A stretch of 34,086 nt of DNA from Anoxypelagibacter denitrificans (GCA_017640265.1 JAGFVZ010000003.1:1-34086); one strand, 5' to 3'; shown: positions 17,235-25,334, numbered from the stretch's first letter. Made by a program: numbers and translations. Notes: generated by a model from the letters alone, not told the origin.

Positions 17235-18331
17235 TCTTTCTTTTCTTTCTTTCTAAGTTCTGGAAGAGGTAAGTAAGGAACAACGCCTGCACCAGTATTT
17301 TTATCAATAATAACTTTATCTATATCCGCTAAAACTTTTTCCATAGTTTCCAGATACATTCTTTCTTGTGTTACTTTTTTAGCTTTTGCGTATTCATTAT
17401 ATATAGCTACAAATCTGCTGGCTTCACCTTCGGCTGCAGCAACTACTTGTTTTTTATATGCCTCAGCTTCCTGTAAAATTTTAGCTGCTTCTCCCCGTGC
17501 TCTTGGTATAACGTCGTTCTGATAAGCTTCGGCTTCATTTTTTGAACGTTCCATATCTGCCCTCGCTGCTTGAACATCTCTAAAGGCATCAATTACTTGA
17601 TCGGGCGGATCAGCTTTTTGAGTTTGCACTTGCGTAATCTGTATTCCAGACTCATACTCATCCAAAAGGCTTTGAATAATGGTTTGTGTTTCGGCTTCAA
17701 TTTTAGATCTTCCTTTGGTTAATATTGGTTGAAGTCTACTTTTTGCTATTACTTCTCTCATGGCTGTTTCAGCAGCAGCTTTTACCGTTACAACAGGACT
17801 TTGTATTTTAAATAAAAATTTTCCAGCATCTTTGATCACCCAAAAGACAGAATAGTTTATATCAACTATATTTTCGTCTCCCGTTAGCATTAAGCTTTCC
17901 TCAGGAACATCGTCAACTCCAGAAGTTCTTCCGGTATCACTAGCTGACCGAAATCCTACATCAATACGATTTACTTTTGTAACTTTTGGTGTCAAGACTC
18001 TTTCTACTGGAAAAGGTAAATGATAATTTAATCCAGGCTGTGTTGTTTGAGTAAATTTTCCAAATCTAAGTACTACCCCTTGTTCATCTGGCAAAACTCT
18101 ATAAAGACCACTTAGTGCCCAAAGGATTAATAAAATTACAATTCCCAAAGTAATGGGTTTCTTACCTCCTGCTTTACCGCCTGGAAAAATTTTTCCTATC
18201 TTGCCTTGAGCTTTTCTAATTAGATCGTCAATATTTGGCGGGGATGTTCTGCGCCCAGAACCATTGCCGTCTCCTCCTGGAGGTGAACCCCAAGGAGATT
18301 GCCTCTTAAATATATTGTCTCTAGAAGACAT
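17231..18331 (-). CDS. hflK: HflK, SPFH-domain modulator of FtsH
   Basis: 366 residues. The cytoplasmic N-terminus is rich in Gly and Pro (about 10-35), typical for HflK. A membrane helix (about 60-78) precedes the SPFH domain starting YRVLPDEQGVVLRFGKF, and a long charged helical region (about 250-340) follows. It pairs with HflC. It is the first gene of the minus-strand run. The ATG at 18331 has no Shine-Dalgarno sequence; a -10-like TATATA lies about 7 bases upstream, so a leaderless transcript is possible. Confidence 0.95.
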   Translation of the reverse strand: MSSRDNIFKRQSPWGSPPGGDGNGSGRRTSPPNIDDLIRKAQGKIGKIFPGGKAGGKKPITLGIVILLILWALSGLYRVLPDEQGVVLRFGKFTQTTQPGLNYHLPFPVERVLTPKVTKVNRIDVGFRSASDTGRTSGVDDVPEESLMLTGDENIVDINYSVFWVIKDAGKFLFKIQSPVVTVKAAAETAMREVIAKSRLQPILTKGRSKIEAETQTIIQSLLDEYESGIQITQVQTQKADPPDQVIDAFRDVQAARADMERSKNEAEAYQNDVIPRARGEAAKILQEAEAYKKQVVAAAEGEASRFVAIYNEYAKAKKVTQERMYLETMEKVLADIDKVIIDKNTGAGVVPYLPLPELRKKEKKE

Positions 18332-18333
18332 GA

Positions 18334-18380
18334 CACTTTATATAATGACTTTTTGAATAAAAACAAGTTATGATAAAGTG
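18334..18380. promoter_or_regulatory. Mirrored motif in the hflK/mrp divergent promoter region
   Basis: CACTTTAT (18334-18341) and its exact inverse ATAAAGTG (18373-18380) lie next to the two opposite start codons. Each overlaps a -10-like element: TATATA on the minus strand and TATGAT (18369-18374) on the plus strand. On the minus strand TTGTTT lies 16 bases before TATATA. The 31-base spacing argues for two promoter-linked half sites rather than a hairpin. Confidence 0.35.
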
Positions 18381-18385
18381 CCATA

Positions 18386-19213
18386 ATGTTCAAAAATAAA
18401 GCTAAAATAGGCGATGATTTGAAAGAAAAAGTTTCCCCAAAAAATTTTACAAAAAATCCAATCAAAGGAACAAAATTTACAGTTATGATTTCAAGTGCTA
18501 AAGGAGGAGTTGGAAAATCTACCTTTTCCATTAATTTACTCTTTGCTTTACAAAAACTTGGCTACAAAGTTGGTTTGCTTGATGCTGATATTCATGGTCC
18601 TTCTTTACCGAAAATGATTGGACTAAATGAAAGACCAAAAACTAATAATGATAAATTTTTATTACCGTTAGAAAAATATGGAGCCCAATTTATGTCCTTA
18701 GGATTTTTAGTTGATGAAAAAACTCCTATGATTTGGAGAGGTCCAATGGTTGCCGGTACAATCAAAACGCTTGCAGAAAAAGTCTTGTGGAAAGATTTAG
18801 ATTTTTTAATAATTGATATGCCTCCAGGTACGGGTGATACTCAACTTACATTTGCCCAAGATGTTAAAATAGATGGAGCAATTATAATATCTACTCCACA
18901 AGAATTAGCGCTAATGGATGTAACAAGAGGAATTCAAATGTTTAATAAAGTTAAAATTAAAATTCTTGGTTTAGTAGAGAATATGAGTTTTTTCAAAGGT
19001 GATGATGGAAAGAGTTATAATATTTTTGGCGAAGATGGAGTTGAGAAAACGGCAAAAGAATTTGATAAAAAATTTTTAGGAAAAATTCCAATTAATACCG
19101 AGCTTAGAAAATCAGCAGATCTAGGTTTGCCCTTAACCTACAAAAAACCAGATCATGAAATATCAAAAATATTTGCTGATATTGCTTTAAAAATTAAACA
19201 AGATGTTCTCTAA
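18386..19213 (+). CDS. mrp: Mrp/NBP35-type P-loop ATPase (iron-sulfur carrier, short form)
   Basis: 275 residues. The deviant Walker A motif is KGGVGKST at 39-46, then LLDADIHGPSLPKMIG, the DMPPGTGDTQLT block and ENMSFF near residue 195. Mrp (ApbC) proteins bind and transfer Fe-S clusters in the cytoplasm. Two differences from the Escherichia coli form are visible. The N-terminal MIP18/DUF59 domain is absent, and the usual CxxC after ENMS-F is replaced by a stretch without cysteine (KGDDGKS). ATPase function looks intact; cluster carrying by the classical cysteines does not. The gene is divergent from hflK, and its last 20 bases overlap the end of thyX. Confidence 0.88.
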   Translation: MFKNKAKIGDDLKEKVSPKNFTKNPIKGTKFTVMISSAKGGVGKSTFSINLLFALQKLGYKVGLLDADIHGPSLPKMIGLNERPKTNNDKFLLPLEKYGAQFMSLGFLVDEKTPMIWRGPMVAGTIKTLAEKVLWKDLDFLIIDMPPGTGDTQLTFAQDVKIDGAIIISTPQELALMDVTRGIQMFNKVKIKILGLVENMSFFKGDDGKSYNIFGEDGVEKTAKEFDKKFLGKIPINTELRKSADLGLPLTYKKPDHEISKIFADIALKIKQDVL

Positions 19214-20141
19214 AACCAAAGGACTCCATCAATTCATTCCATTCTCTTTTTGACAATCTAGAATCCTCAAACTTACATTTCTCTCCCTTGATCATTTTTT
19301 TCACAATAGATTTACCTTTCAAAGAAAGTTCTGTAACTCCAACTCTGTAATCCATAAAAGCTTCATACGTTATTGGAACCCATTTTTTTAAAGAATCTAT
19401 CATCACATCTGCGTAGGCTCTAATTTCATATTGCGCATGACTATCTGCTCTTAAGGCTAAGAAGTTAAGAAGATTTAACAAATCAGTTTTCCAATACCAC
19501 TGGGTATAAGCATTCAAAGTAAGATTCATTCTAGCAAGTTCTCTTGCTAATCCCTGTTTGTTTTCATCAATAACACTACCGTCATATTTTTCGTTTAACA
19601 TTTTTTCATAATCATCATAATTTTTTTGAGCATCTTCTTTAAGAATTTTTAAGATCTCATCTGCTTGTTTTCCGTTAATTAAATCTCCTCTTCCTTGACG
19701 ATTATCTTTTGATTGGGCTGCCAAATGCTCTTTTTCTGGAATATAAAATTCTTTATCAAGAATTGAATATCTTGCGGAGTATTCGTTTACATTGGCGGTT
19801 CGATGTCTAATCCATTGTCTTGCAACAAATATTGGAAGTTTAACATGATATTTAATTTCACACATTTCAAAAGGTGTGCTGTGCCTATGTCTCATTAAAT
19901 ATTTTATTAAGCCACTATCGGTAGAAACTTTTTTTGTTCCTTTGCCATATGAAACTCTAGCCGACTGAACAACAGAACTGTCATCTCCCATATAATCCAC
20001 GACTCTGACAAAACCATGATCTAAAACTGGAAGAGCTTCATAAAGAATCTTTTCTAATTCTGGTGAAATAACTCTTTTTGTTACATTATTTTGAGATTGT
20101 TGGTCCAAAATTTCTTGTTTTTGTTCTTTCGTTAATTTCAT
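19194..20141 (-). CDS. thyX: Flavin-dependent thymidylate synthase
   Basis: 315 residues. The ThyX signature RHRTANVNEYSARYS runs from residue 112 (RHR 112-114, NEYSAR 119-124), with an upstream MRHRHSTPFEM block. It methylates dUMP to dTMP using methylenetetrahydrofolate and FAD/NADPH, replacing ThyA. No thyA is seen in this window. The last 20 bases overlap the convergent mrp gene. The start at 20141 lies beside the tmRNA promoter region on the opposite strand. Length matches the alphaproteobacterial form. Confidence 0.96.
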   Translation of the reverse strand: MKLTKEQKQEILDQQSQNNVTKRVISPELEKILYEALPVLDHGFVRVVDYMGDDSSVVQSARVSYGKGTKKVSTDSGLIKYLMRHRHSTPFEMCEIKYHVKLPIFVARQWIRHRTANVNEYSARYSILDKEFYIPEKEHLAAQSKDNRQGRGDLINGKQADEILKILKEDAQKNYDDYEKMLNEKYDGSVIDENKQGLARELARMNLTLNAYTQWYWKTDLLNLLNFLALRADSHAQYEIRAYADVMIDSLKKWVPITYEAFMDYRVGVTELSLKGKSIVKKMIKGEKCKFEDSRLSKREWNELMESFGFREHLV

Positions 20142-20154
20142 TATGAAAAATCTA

Positions 20155-20182
20155 TTGAATCTTTGATAACAAGTTTTATATT
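20155..20182 (+). promoter_or_regulatory. Candidate promoter of the tmRNA gene
   Basis: TTGAAT (20155-20160), a 16-base spacer and TATATT (20177-20182) form a sigma-70-like promoter upstream of the permuted tmRNA. A small hairpin GTTGG-TTTT-CCAAC (20189-20202) follows in the predicted precursor leader and might mark processing of the 5' end. Confidence 0.35.
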
Positions 20183-20204
20183 ATTACTGTTGGTTTTCCA
20201 ACTA

Positions 20205-20445
20205 TGACGATAAACGAATTTCGTAATAAACATTGCGGACGTGGGGGCAGTACCCACCACCTCCACCATTTACAACTTACGGGGGTGAATCAGAATCGAC
20301 GAGTGTCTAAAGGCTGTTCTTTCGTTCGAGATAGTTCCGACGTAACGGGCTAATTATAAATGCAAATGATAAATTTGCTCTTGCTGCTTAATTAACTTGT
20401 TAATTAAATAAGCACGGTCTGGGGCACCGGGTAACAGAACGCCCC
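20205..20445 (+). ncRNA. ssrA: Transfer-messenger RNA, circularly permuted two-piece form
   Basis: The acceptor piece comes first: T-stem GTGGG/CCCAC (20241-20245/20253-20257) around the loop GGCAGTA, then CACCTCC, A and an encoded CCA (20266-20268). After only 12 bases the coding piece begins GGGGGTGAATC at 20281. GGGGGTG pairs with CACCTCC over seven pairs, including a G3-U70 wobble, the alanine identity mark. The tag frame follows, then a hairpin TTAATTAA/TTAATTAA (20388-20395/20400-20407) around the stop region, and GGGGC/GCCCC (20421-20425/20441-20445). This permuted order is known from alphaproteobacteria. tmRNA rescues stalled ribosomes with SmpB and tags the product for proteolysis. 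The 5' end of the acceptor piece (about 20205) is approximate. Confidence 0.95.
20362..20391 (+). other. tmRNA tag-peptide reading frame (ANDKFALAA)
   Basis: GCA AAT GAT AAA TTT GCT CTT GCT GCT TAA encodes the tag ANDKFALAA. It starts with alanine (matching the charged alanine) and ends LAA, the usual signal for ClpXP-type proteases. The tag is nine residues, short compared with many bacterial tags. Confidence 0.92.
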
Positions 20446-20454
20446 TTATTTTTT
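20421..20454 (+). terminator. Terminator-like end of the tmRNA gene
   Basis: GGGGC (20421-20425) pairs with GCCCC (20441-20445), followed at once by TTATTTTTT. The stem is also part of the mature tmRNA fold, so one structure probably serves both purposes. Confidence 0.55.
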
Positions 20455-20891
20455 ATGGGAAAAGTACTTAAAATAGGAATTTCTAAAAATAAAGGTGACA
20501 AAATAGTAAGTGTAAATAATGTTGAAGCCATTAAGGGAAAGGATTAGTAAGCGAGAGACATTTTAAAGAAGATAACGAAAAGAGACGTCAAATTACTCTT
20601 ATTGAAATAGAAAATATCAATCACTATAATAAAATAACAGAACAACGATTTCGCCAATAAACTTTTTAAGAAATATTGTTACAGAAGGAATTCGACTTAA
20701 TGAATTGGTTGGTAAAGAGTTTTTTATTGGTGTGGTAAAAGTGAAAGCTCATGATTTATGTAAACCTTGTAAATATTTGCAAGAATCCTTACAGCAAAAA
20801 ATATACTGAAAGAGCTCTTGTACCAGGTGGTTTGAGATGTGAAATATTATCTAGTGGAAAAATCTATATAAATGATCAAATAATATCCTAA
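20455..20891 (+). pseudogene. MOSC-domain protein gene, broken by three single-base indels
   Basis: Reading across three frames gives one continuous MOSC-like protein of about 145 residues. Frame 1 from ATG 20455 reads VLKIGISKNKGDKIVSVNNV. One base is lost near 20536-20541, after which VSERHFKEDNEKRRQITLIE follows. A second base is lost near 20646-20652, before INFLRNIVTEGIRLNELVGK and the conserved cysteine segment DLCKPCKYL. One base is gained in the A-run at 20796-20801, before ERALVPGGLRCEIL and a stop at 20889-20891. MOSC proteins bind sulfur or molybdenum-cofactor-related ligands. The near-complete domain suggests recent decay. Sequencing error in homopolymers is the alternative, though no neighbouring gene shows such errors. 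The ATG directly follows the tmRNA T-run and has no ribosome binding site. Confidence 0.82.
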
Positions 20892-20935
20892 ACAATAAAA
20901 TCATGTGCCAAACAACAGAACATTTCTTCCTACTT

Positions 20936-21952
20936 TTAACTATTTATTCGTTCCCAGGCTATTCGTTTAGCAATTAAATTAGTAGGTTCATTTTTTTTTT
21001 TACTTTCTTCAAGAACAAATTTTAATCGATTACCAATTTTTTCTAACTGTTTTTCTAACAAATTTTCTGTCTTATTAATTTCTGAAGCAATTGCAATCAC
21101 CCCACCAGAATTAACAAGATAATCAGGTGAATATACAATATTATTTTTAATTAACCATTCTCCTAATGCTGAATTTTCAAGTTGATTATTTGCTGCACCA
21201 ACTATAGCACGACACTTAAGTTGACTTTTATTAGATTCATTAATAGCTCCTCCCAGAGCGCAGGGTGAAATAATATCGCATTTAGTTTTAAATAAATCTT
21301 GAGGAGGTACTTCAGTAATATTAATTACACTTTTAAGTTTTTTAACAAGTTCATTATTAATGCTTGCTACGGTAATTTTAGCATTTTTTTTTGAAAGTAA
21401 TTTAGCAAGTTTACCTCCAACTTTTCCAATGCCACTAATTGCAACATGAACATTTTCTAAATCGTTACTATTATTAATAAAATTTAATGCTGATTTCATT
21501 GCATAAAATAATCCTCTTGAAGTAGGTCCGGAAGTTTCAAGATTAATTCCATAAACGTGTTTTGATACTTTGGAACATTCTATTAAATCTTCTTTAAAAG
21601 TATTTACATCTCCAGCTGTAAGATAAGTTCCATTTAAAATTTCAACAGCTTCAGCATAACTTTGATAGAGTTCTGGAGTTTTTGTTACATTACTTAAATT
21701 AATAGACGCTTTTCCACCTCCAAAATTTATACCACAAATACTATTTTTCAGAGTCATGGCCTCTGAAAGTCTGAGTGCATCCTTCTTTTGATCTTCAAAG
21801 CTATTATATTCCCATGATCGAACGCCCCCTAAAGCTGGTCCAAGTTTAGTATTGTGAATTGCTATAATGCAATCAAGTTTGGTAATTTCATTTGTTGCAT
21901 GAATTACTCTTTCGTAGCCTTTAATTTTAATATCCTTTATTTTTAATGACAT
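20936..21952 (-). CDS. Leucine dehydrogenase-like amino acid dehydrogenase (Glu/Leu/Phe/Val family)
   Basis: 338 residues. The N-terminal domain has GPALGGVRSWEYNS, then catalytic-site lysines Lys69 and Lys81 (AMTLKNSICGINFGGGK) and an aspartate at about 115 (TAGDVN). The NAD-binding loop is GIGKVG at 174-179. These match leucine/valine/phenylalanine dehydrogenases, which reversibly deaminate branched or aromatic amino acids to 2-oxo acids with NAD+. Exact substrate is not certain. It begins one base after a MazG-like gene, so the two are an operon. In this organism it could recycle branched-chain amino acids for carbon and nitrogen (inference). Confidence 0.85.
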   Translation of the reverse strand: MSLKIKDIKIKGYERVIHATNEITKLDCIIAIHNTKLGPALGGVRSWEYNSFEDQKKDALRLSEAMTLKNSICGINFGGGKASINLSNVTKTPELYQSYAEAVEILNGTYLTAGDVNTFKEDLIECSKVSKHVYGINLETSGPTSRGLFYAMKSALNFINNSNDLENVHVAISGIGKVGGKLAKLLSKKNAKITVASINNELVKKLKSVINITEVPPQDLFKTKCDIISPCALGGAINESNKSQLKCRAIVGAANNQLENSALGEWLIKNNIVYSPDYLVNSGGVIAIASEINKTENLLEKQLEKIGNRLKFVLEESKKKNEPTNLIAKRIAWERINS

Positions 21953-21953
21953 T

Positions 21954-22328
21954 TTATTTCTTTATAAATTTACTTAGATCGGGTTTAAAATATTTAGGTC
22001 CCTTCATAACTTTACCCTGTTCATTATAAATTGGTTTCCCATCCTCACCTAACTTGCTCATATTTGATTTTTGAACCTCTTCGAAACATTCATCTAAATT
22101 AATTCCAAATGCATGACCGGCTCCATAAGTCACGTATAATATATCCGTCAGAGAATCTGCCACCTCTTTTAGATCCTTGTTTTTAACGGCCTCCCCAAAC
22201 TCATCTAGCTCTTCTTTTATTAGATTGTATCTGAGTTTTGTGATTCGTTCTGATGGAAATTCGGACTTAGATTTTACTTCTTGTCCAAAAGTTTGCATAA
22301 ATAGTTTAACACTCTGAAAATTACTCAT
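21954..22328 (-). CDS. MazG-like / PRA-PH-fold nucleotide pyrophosphohydrolase
   Basis: 124 residues of the all-alpha NTP pyrophosphohydrolase superfamily. The metal-binding pattern is visible: EELDEFGEAV (about 35-44) and EVADSLTDILYVTYGAGHAFGI (about 56-77), followed by FEEVQKSNMSKLGEDGKPIYNEQGKV, seen in relatives annotated as phosphoribosyl-ATP pyrophosphohydrolase-like. Such enzymes hydrolyse (d)NTPs to monophosphate and pyrophosphate and often clean the nucleotide pool; the actual substrate is unknown. A Shine-Dalgarno GGGAG lies five bases before ATG 22328. It is divergent from fumC and upstream of the leucine-dehydrogenase-like gene. Confidence 0.82.
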   Translation of the reverse strand: MSNFQSVKLFMQTFGQEVKSKSEFPSERITKLRYNLIKEELDEFGEAVKNKDLKEVADSLTDILYVTYGAGHAFGINLDECFEEVQKSNMSKLGEDGKPIYNEQGKVMKGPKYFKPDLSKFIKK

Positions 22329-22398
22329 TTTTCTCCCTTAATTTATTTATTTCATATTGTCCTAAAAATAACATATTAATAAATTACTTTATAATAAA

Positions 22399-23790
22399 AT
22401 GAAATTTAGAAAAGAATTTGATAGTTCGGGAACAGTTTTAGTGCCTGCAGATAAATATTGGGGTGCTTCTACCCAAAGATCTAATAAATATTTTGATATT
22501 GGTGACTTTTTAGTAAGACCAATCGTTATTAAATCCATTGCAATGATCAAGAAAGCGGCAGCAATAGTACATAAAAAAAATGGAGACATGGATAAAAAGA
22601 TAAGCGGAGCAATTGTCAAAGCAGCAAACGAAGTGATATCTGGAAAACTTAATGACCATTTTCCTCTCAAAGTTTGGCAAACTGGTTCTGGTACACAAAC
22701 CAATATGAATGTTAATGAAGTAATAGCTAATAGAGCAATTGAAATTCTTGGTGGAAAAAAAGGAACTAAAAAACCAGTACATCCAAATGACCATGTTAAT
22801 AAATCACAGTCTACAAATGACGTATTTCCATCTGCAATGCATATGGCTATAGCAATTAGAGCAAAAGGTAAATTAATACCTTGTCTCAAATTACTTAATG
22901 CAGAATTAAAAAAAAAAGTCAAACAATTTAGTAAAATTATAAAAATTGGAAGAACTCACCTTCAAGATGCAACACCAATAACATTAGGACAAGAATTTTC
23001 AGGGTACCACTCACAATTAACTAAATGTATTAAAAGGATAGAATTATCACTTGAAGAAATATATTTTTTAGCTCAAGGCGGAACTGCAGTAGGTACAGGT
23101 TTAAATACCAAAAAAGGCTTTGATAAAAAAATAGTGAACGAATTAAAAAAAATTACTAAACTTCCCTTCAAACCAGCGCCAAATAAGTTTGCTGCACTAG
23201 CGTCACACGACGCTATAGTAAATTTTTCAGGAACAATGAATACAACCGCGGTTTGCTTAATGAAAATTGCAAATGATATTAGATTTTTAGGATCTGGACC
23301 AAGAGCTGGATATGGAGAATTAATATTACCCGAAAATGAACCTGGCTCATCAATTATGCCAGGAAAAATCAATCCTACACAATGTGAAGCTGTGACTATG
23401 GTTTGCGTGAAAGTAATTGGAAACCATAACGGTATAACAATGGCAGGTTCTCACGGACACTTTGAGTTAAATGTTTTTAAACCTTTAATTATCCATAACA
23501 TTTTACAATCTATTCATATAATGGCTGACTCTTCGAAAAGTTTTGCAAATTATTGTATTAGAGGTTTAAAAGCTGACAAAAAAAAAATTAAAGAACTTTT
23601 AAACAATTCACTAATGTTAGTTACAGCGCTAGCTCCTCATATTGGTTATGATAATGCTGCTAAGATCGCAAAAAATGCTTTAAAAAATGAAACCACTTTA
23701 AAAAAAGAAGCTGTAAGTTCAGGTCTTGTTACTGAAAAGGAATTTAATAAAATTGTAAATCCTGCAAAAATGGTAATGCCTGGTAAATAA
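22399..23790 (+). CDS. fumC: Fumarate hydratase, class II
   Basis: 463 residues. It has the superfamily signature GSSIMPGKINPTQCE (catalytic Ser317/318 region), plus GRTHLQDATP (about 184-193) and TGSGTQTNMNVNEV (about 95-108). It converts fumarate to malate in the TCA cycle without an iron-sulfur cluster. Aspartase and argininosuccinate lyase are relatives, but SGTQTNMN with PNDHVNKSQSTND is fumarase-like. A TATAAT (22390-22395) lies only three bases before the ATG. It is convergent with the AsmA-like gene, nine bases away. Confidence 0.95.
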   Translation: MKFRKEFDSSGTVLVPADKYWGASTQRSNKYFDIGDFLVRPIVIKSIAMIKKAAAIVHKKNGDMDKKISGAIVKAANEVISGKLNDHFPLKVWQTGSGTQTNMNVNEVIANRAIEILGGKKGTKKPVHPNDHVNKSQSTNDVFPSAMHMAIAIRAKGKLIPCLKLLNAELKKKVKQFSKIIKIGRTHLQDATPITLGQEFSGYHSQLTKCIKRIELSLEEIYFLAQGGTAVGTGLNTKKGFDKKIVNELKKITKLPFKPAPNKFAALASHDAIVNFSGTMNTTAVCLMKIANDIRFLGSGPRAGYGELILPENEPGSSIMPGKINPTQCEAVTMVCVKVIGNHNGITMAGSHGHFELNVFKPLIIHNILQSIHIMADSSKSFANYCIRGLKADKKKIKELLNNSLMLVTALAPHIGYDNAAKIAKNALKNETTLKKEAVSSGLVTEKEFNKIVNPAKMVMPGK

Positions 23791-23799
23791 TTTTTTTAT

Positions 23800-25278
23800 T
23801 TATTCAACAAATGTTTCTTTAACAAATTTTTTAATTTTAAAAAAATCAAATAAATCTAAAATGCCATCAGATATAACATACTGATTAAAATTTTTTTCTA
23901 TCTTTAGAACATCTTTTTTACTAATTTTTTGATTATTGTTTATTACTATATTTTTAAATTTTATTTTTCTTTCCCGTGTGTAAATTAATCCTTTTGCAAC
24001 TAAAGAAAATTGTACTTCATCAAAATCATATTCAAATTTTTTAAAAAATTTTTTAGGATCGTTAGAGAAAAACTTTATAGAAAATAGCAATTTAGGATCT
24101 GCATTACCCTCTTCAAACGAAACATTGAAACTTATATTGCTATCTTTGCCTAAATTAACTGAACCATTTTCAATTTTTAAATCACCATTTTCTAATACTA
24201 TTAACATTTTACTATCGTTTATCTTGCCTATAAAAGAGCTAGAACTTTTGTTATAAATTTTTATTTTTCCATTAATTTTTTTACTAAGAGTTGAAATTAC
24301 AGGAGGCTTATTTTGCTCCTGAGAAAAGTAGTATAGAAGAAATTTTCTTAAATTAATTTGATTAATCATCAGATTTAAATCAAATGAAAAATTATCTTTA
24401 AATAAAATTTTTCCGTCTATTTTAGAATTTATAAAATCATCTCTAAAAAAAGAATTAGAAATTAAAAAATCTCTTTTTCCTTCAAGATCTTTAAAATTGA
24501 GTAAAAGAATACTTTTTATTAAATTTAGTTTTAGCTGACCTGACAAAGTTTTTAAATTACTTCCTTCGTTAAAAATAATGTCCAGCGATGCATCTGCATT
24601 GGGAATCTTAACTTTAAAATATTTTTTTCCTTTTAAGTGATTTAAAAATTTAATTTTAACTTTATTGTTTGAAAAAATAGCATTTAATTTAATTTGGTGT
24701 TTATCATTTTTAAATTTTCCATCTAAATTGACGTTGGAAAAAACAATTGTCTCTCCTCGACCATCTGCAAAAGAAAGCTCACAATTTTTCAAGATCATAT
24801 TTTCTTTTTTTAATATTGTAAAATAAACAAAATAGTTTTTAAATTTTTCAGGATGAATTTTTATTTTTTCATTAGAAATCAAAAATTTTTTTAATTTTAA
24901 ATTTTTAAAATTTTTTAGTTCAAAAGGAGAAAGTAAAATATAAGATTTATTTATTTCTGTTTTTTTTCCTTTTTTGTTATCAAAATTCAAACCTATTTTA
25001 TTAACTACAAGTCTCGGTGAAGGAAGAAATTTATACGATATATCTCCAATAATTTTAGCATCCATTTTGAAAGTGTTTTTAATTTTTTTTTCAATAACTT
25101 TTTTATTGCCTAGCTTATAATCGAAAAAAATAGGTCTAATAAAATAAGAAGATGTGATTAGTACAAATAAGATTATAACTGCTAATGAAATTGTTTTTTT
25201 GTTTAAATTATTTTTTAACTTGTTAACATTTTTTTTATTAAACAAGGATTGAACTATTTTAATTGCTGAAGTTTTCAT
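23800..25278 (-). CDS. AsmA-like envelope protein
   Basis: 492 residues, extremely rich in Lys, Asn, Phe and Ile. A single N-terminal membrane helix (about 31-50) is followed by a long beta-rich periplasmic region. Recognisable AsmA-type elements include KIIGDISYKFLPSPRLVVNKIGLNF near the start, and a C-terminal region with repeats of the type INGKIKIYNKSSSSFIGKIN. AsmA/TamB/YicH-like proteins bridge the envelope and affect phospholipid transport to, or protein assembly in, the outer membrane. The family is diverse, so the exact role is open. It is divergent from uvrD (56 bases) and convergent with fumC. Confidence 0.65.
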   Translation of the reverse strand: MKTSAIKIVQSLFNKKNVNKLKNNLNKKTISLAVIILFVLITSSYFIRPIFFDYKLGNKKVIEKKIKNTFKMDAKIIGDISYKFLPSPRLVVNKIGLNFDNKKGKKTEINKSYILLSPFELKNFKNLKLKKFLISNEKIKIHPEKFKNYFVYFTILKKENMILKNCELSFADGRGETIVFSNVNLDGKFKNDKHQIKLNAIFSNNKVKIKFLNHLKGKKYFKVKIPNADASLDIIFNEGSNLKTLSGQLKLNLIKSILLLNFKDLEGKRDFLISNSFFRDDFINSKIDGKILFKDNFSFDLNLMINQINLRKFLLYYFSQEQNKPPVISTLSKKINGKIKIYNKSSSSFIGKINDSKMLIVLENGDLKIENGSVNLGKDSNISFNVSFEEGNADPKLLFSIKFFSNDPKKFFKKFEYDFDEVQFSLVAKGLIYTRERKIKFKNIVINNNQKISKKDVLKIEKNFNQYVISDGILDLFDFFKIKKFVKETFVE

Positions 25279-25334
25279 TGGGTTGTTTTATAAGCATATA
25301 GAGTTAAAAATATTAAAAATAAAAGTATCTTAAT

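Noticed and set aside
20455..20891. Programmed frameshifting as an explanation for the MOSC frames
   Set aside because: Three separate shifts of mixed sign without a shared slippery site or stimulatory structure fit decay or sequence error better.
22390..22395. TATAAT as the fumC -10 box
   Set aside because: It ends three bases before the ATG, which would place the start of transcription inside the gene; no good -35 was seen. Noted only as part of the leaderless pattern.
22389..22922. Long open frame of 177 codons on the minus strand opposite fumC
   Set aside because: It mirrors the codon pattern of fumC, which has clear catalytic motifs, and the antisense product matches no family I recognise.
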